A stretch of 64,000 bases of DNA from Malus domestica (Eukaryota; Streptophyta; Magnoliopsida; Rosales; Rosaceae). The translations under genes and the position numbers were made by a program. Location: assembly GCF_042453785.1 (NCBI RefSeq), contig NC_091667.1, positions 34,092,001 to 34,156,000 of the forward strand. The letters run 5' to 3'. Below, piece after piece: positions 61,171 to 64,000 of the stretch (the first letter of the stretch is position 1; every line of letters starts with the position of its first letter). Below the pieces are notes generated by a model. That model was not told where the DNA came from, did not search any database, and saw nothing but the letters and a program-made list of their open reading frames with translations.

Positions 61171-62574
61171 AGATTGCTCCAGTCATTAGTGTGGATAAGT
61201 ATATAAATGGATAGAGATAGGAAAGCAAACACAAGATGTACGTGGTTCACCCAGATTGGCTACGTCCACGGAATAGAAGAGTTCTCATTAATTGTGAAGG
61301 GTTTACACAAGTACATAGGTTCAAGCTCTCATTTAGTGAGTACAAGTGAATGATTTAGTACAAATGACATTAGGAAATATTGTGGGAGAATGATCTCGTA
61401 ATCACGAAACTTCTAAGTATCGGAGTGTGGTGTCGTCTTGACTTGCCTTATCTGTCTCATAGGTAGATGTGGCATCTTCTCTGGAAGTACTCTTCCTCCA
61501 TCCAGGGGTGGTATCTTTAACTGGTGGAGATGCACAAGGTAATGTATCAATTTCACTTGAAGCTTACTTGTAGTTTCAGGCTTGGTCAAGCGCGATACAA
61601 ACCATGTAGTAGGAGTCCCCCAAGTCGCCGAGCTAGGGGGTCTGCTGAAAGAGGTGACAGACAAGGTAAGCAATCAGAGCTCCGACTGATTGTTCACCTT
61701 CTCCCCATCTTGCAGCAGCATGAAGGATAAAGAGAAGAAAAATGAGAAGAGATGATATGAGATACTTTTGCTTTTGAAGAAGTAACTTTCCACAGGCTTA
61801 TTCTTGAACTGAGCTGGAGGGTTTTCTGGTTTCCTCCAGAGTATAAGGCCGACTGAAGAATTTGAGGGTCAAAACAAGTCCATCAAATCTAGAGTACGTT
61901 CCACCCTGCTGATATGGGATACTTTTGCTTTTGACAGAGTAATGAATGTATCGGCACGTGTGCTGTTACGCTTGTCTCCACATGCTTCCTTGTATCCTTC
62001 GCACTTGCCCTATCTGTTCCTCAAGCAGATGCGGAATCTTCCCTGGAAACATAAGATGTTGAAGATGAGTACTCGAGAGCAATGCCAGGTAAGTAATCAG
62101 GTAAGGGGTTCCAGGCAGTCAGTTCCTGGCTGGAAGCTTGATTCCAAGTGCTGACTGATTGCTCTCTTTCTCCTTGTCTTGCAGGTAAAAACAAGGCCAA
62201 AAGAAAAGACAGGGAAAAAGCATGATATGGGATACTCTTGCTTTTAACCCTGATGATATGAGATATTCTTGCTCTAGTATAGCTTGTTTGCAGAGGTATT
62301 ATCGGGGGGAAAGAAAGCTGAATATTTCGAAAGGCTTCGTTGGGAGTGCCCTCTCAGATATGATGAAGGGTTGAGCATTTTTGCAGGTCTGCCTGTCCGT
62401 TGGGGATGGAGGTCGACATATATAGGAGTCTCCCTAACAACAAGTAGTAATGTTATTCCTTTACCCTGCTTGGTCATAGCACGGTAGTGGGAGCTGCCAG
62501 TTTCACATGTTTTAACTCTGTCAGAGCACTTTGAAAAAGTGGTCTGTGGTATCTGGCTCTCGAGATTCGGAGAA
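61171..62574. repeat. High-copy-type repeat, probably LTR-retrotransposon derived
   Basis: No coding frame. The text (GATGTACGTGGTTCACCCAG; CTACGTCCACGGAATAGAAG) is wording I remember from abundant apple repeats. Internal similarity is seen: GATATGAGATACTTTTGCTT (about 61,755), GATATGGGATACTTTTGCTT (61,911) and GATATGGGATACTCTTGCTT (62,224), and two blocks with TGACTGATTG near CTTGCAG. Long non-coding repeats of this kind are often interiors of non-autonomous LTR elements. The class is inference. Confidence 0.5.
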
Positions 62575-64000
62575 CGATGCCTCTTCGATTTTTGAGAAAG
62601 CAATCATGCTGGGGGTATGACTCTCGAGATTCGGAGAGCAGTGTCTCTTCGATTTTTGAGGAAGTAATCATGTTGGGAGTCTGGCTCTCGAGATTCGGAG
62701 GGTGGTGCCTCTTCGATTTTGGAGCAAGCAATCTTGTTGGGAGTGTTGTCTCGAATGTGAGTAAAGGTTGGGCATGTTTGCTAGTCTACCTTGCCACGAA
62801 GCACAAAGGTTGACACACAGGGACTTTCCAATTATCCAGCAATGGTACTGTTCCTTTACCCTCTCTTCGATTTTGAGAAAGTAGTCATGTTGGGAGTCTG
62901 GCTCTCGAGATTCGGAGGACGGTGCCTCTTCGATTTTGGAGCAAGCAATCTTATTGGGAGTGTTTTCTCGAATGTGAGTAAAGGTTGGGCATGTTTGCTA
63001 GTCTACCTTGCCACGAAGCACAGAGGTTGACACACAGGGACTTTCCAATTATCCAGCAGTGGTACTGTTCCTTTACAGTTGTGGGTAATAATATGGTAGC
63101 TAGACCTTCAAAATTTATGTGTCTAAACTTTTGTTAGTGCTGTTTTTTTGCTATTCTTTTACCTTTCTTGGTCAGAGCGATGTAGTGGGAGCTGCAAGCT
63201 TCACGTGCTCAACTTTGGCAGAGAACTTTGGCAAAGTTATTTGTGGTACCCATGAGCTATTGTTGCGTGTGGGAAGTGGGTGATTGAACAGTAAGATTCA
63301 TGTGCTTTCTACTTCACCAGAAGTCTTCGACAGAATGCCCATAATTTCTGCAAAGCTGAGTGTGCGTGTGACAGGTGTTGACAAGGCTAGAAAAGTAGGT
63401 GCCTCTTCGATTTCTGAGATCGGCCCTCGTGGTCTCTGAGCAGCCCAGCTTTTGAGAAAGCGAGCGCCTCTTCGATTGATTCGGAGAACGATGCCTCATC
63501 GATTTTTGAGAAAGCAATCATGTTGGGGGTCTGGCTCTCGAGATTCGGGGAGCAGTGTCTCTTCGATTTTTGAGAAAGTAATCATGTTGGGAGTCTGGCT
63601 CTCGAGATTCGGAGGGCGGTGCCTCTTCGATTTTGGAGCAAGCAATCTTGTTGGGAGTGTTTTCTCGAATGTGAGTAAAGGTTGGGCATGTTTGCTAGTC
63701 TACCTTGCCACGAAGCACAGAGGTTGACACACAGGGACTTTCCAATTATCCAGCAATGGTACTGTTCCTTTACCCTCTCTTCGATTTTTAAGAAAGTAGT
63801 CATGTTGGGAGTCTGGCTCTCGAGATTCGGAGGACGGTGCCTCTTCGATTTTGGAGCAAGCAATCTTATTGGGAGTGTTTTCTCGAATGTGAGTAAAGGT
63901 TGGGCATGTTTGCTAGTCTACCTTGCCACGAAGCACAGAGGTTGACACACAGGGACTTTCCAATTATCCAGCAGTGGTACTGTTCCTTTACCCTTGTGGG
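62575..64000. repeat. Higher-order tandem repeat (~216-bp monomers, ~914-bp super-unit)
   Basis: A ~216-base monomer contains AGTCTGGCTCTCGAGATTCG, GTGCCTCTTCGATTTTGGAG, GTGAGTAAAGGTTGGGCATG and CAGGGACTTTCCAATTATCC. It occurs at about 62,647-62,861, 62,862-63,076, 63,561-63,775 and 63,776-63,990. A partial monomer precedes each pair (62,575 and 63,488). Between the pairs lies a ~410-base spacer. Matching points 62,862 and 63,776 give a super-unit of about 914 bases. At the right edge the sequence re-enters the spacer (CCCTTGTGGG), so the array continues outside the window. Open frames across it are by-products. Confidence 0.85.

Noticed and set aside
62284..63945. Several 70-90-codon open frames with repeated KGWACLLVYLATKH text near the right end.
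   Set aside because: They are translations of the tandem repeat monomer, present in both strands, and vary with the repeat structure.
62575..64000. Possible CRISPR-like array at the right end because of regular repeats.
   Set aside because: Monomers are over 200 bases and contiguous, with no short repeat/spacer pattern, and the genome is a plant's.

Overview
The window is plant nuclear DNA. The genes have GT-AG introns and TATA-box promoters. Long AT-rich intergenic stretches are filled with plant transposons: tRNA-derived SINEs, hAT-like and Mutator-like TIR elements, a TRIM, a decayed Ty3/gypsy element and an RTE-type LINE tail. Several repeats, especially those from 60.5 kb to the right end, look like families I remember as high-copy in apple and pear, so a Rosaceae (Maleae) source is my best inference. 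I could not test it.

Four protein genes look intact: a small zinc-finger-like protein (6.2-6.5 kb, minus), a three-exon beta-tubulin (18.3-20.6 kb, plus), a secreted PAR1-family protein (23.1-24.1 kb, minus) and RPC3, the 14-exon gene for a core subunit of RNA polymerase III (38.0-41.8 kb, plus). There is also one RNA gene I am fairly sure of, a MIR393 hairpin on the minus strand at about 35.94-36.08 kb.

Layout. 0-7.9 kb: sparse, with one GC-rich MITE and the zinc-finger-like gene. 7.9-16.0 kb: a tandem array of about 2.9-kb units, each of the two full units carrying a roughly 970-bp hAT-like element; a SINE sits in only one unit. 17.7-24.1 kb: beta-tubulin and PAR1. 24.5-35.2 kb: a transposon belt. 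35.9-41.8 kb: MIR393 and RPC3. 41.8-59.2 kb: a rearranged block built from two large inverted duplications. The first is RPC3 followed tail-to-tail by a truncated inverted copy. The second is a head-to-head pair of broken kinesin-14 genes. Between them lie fragments of MOR1 (XMAP215 family) and of a METTL14-like RNA methyltransferase gene. 59.2-64.0 kb: duplicated intergenic DNA, an RTE LINE tail and a higher-order tandem repeat.

The intact genes do not form a pathway. The main interest is the rearranged block. Read-through of RPC3 into its inverted copy would give an RNA hairpin with arms of about 3 kb. The same MITE-like sequence lies at or near the axis of both palindromes. The two kinesin copies share a deletion that removed the ATP-binding P-loop, so the gene was broken before it was duplicated.
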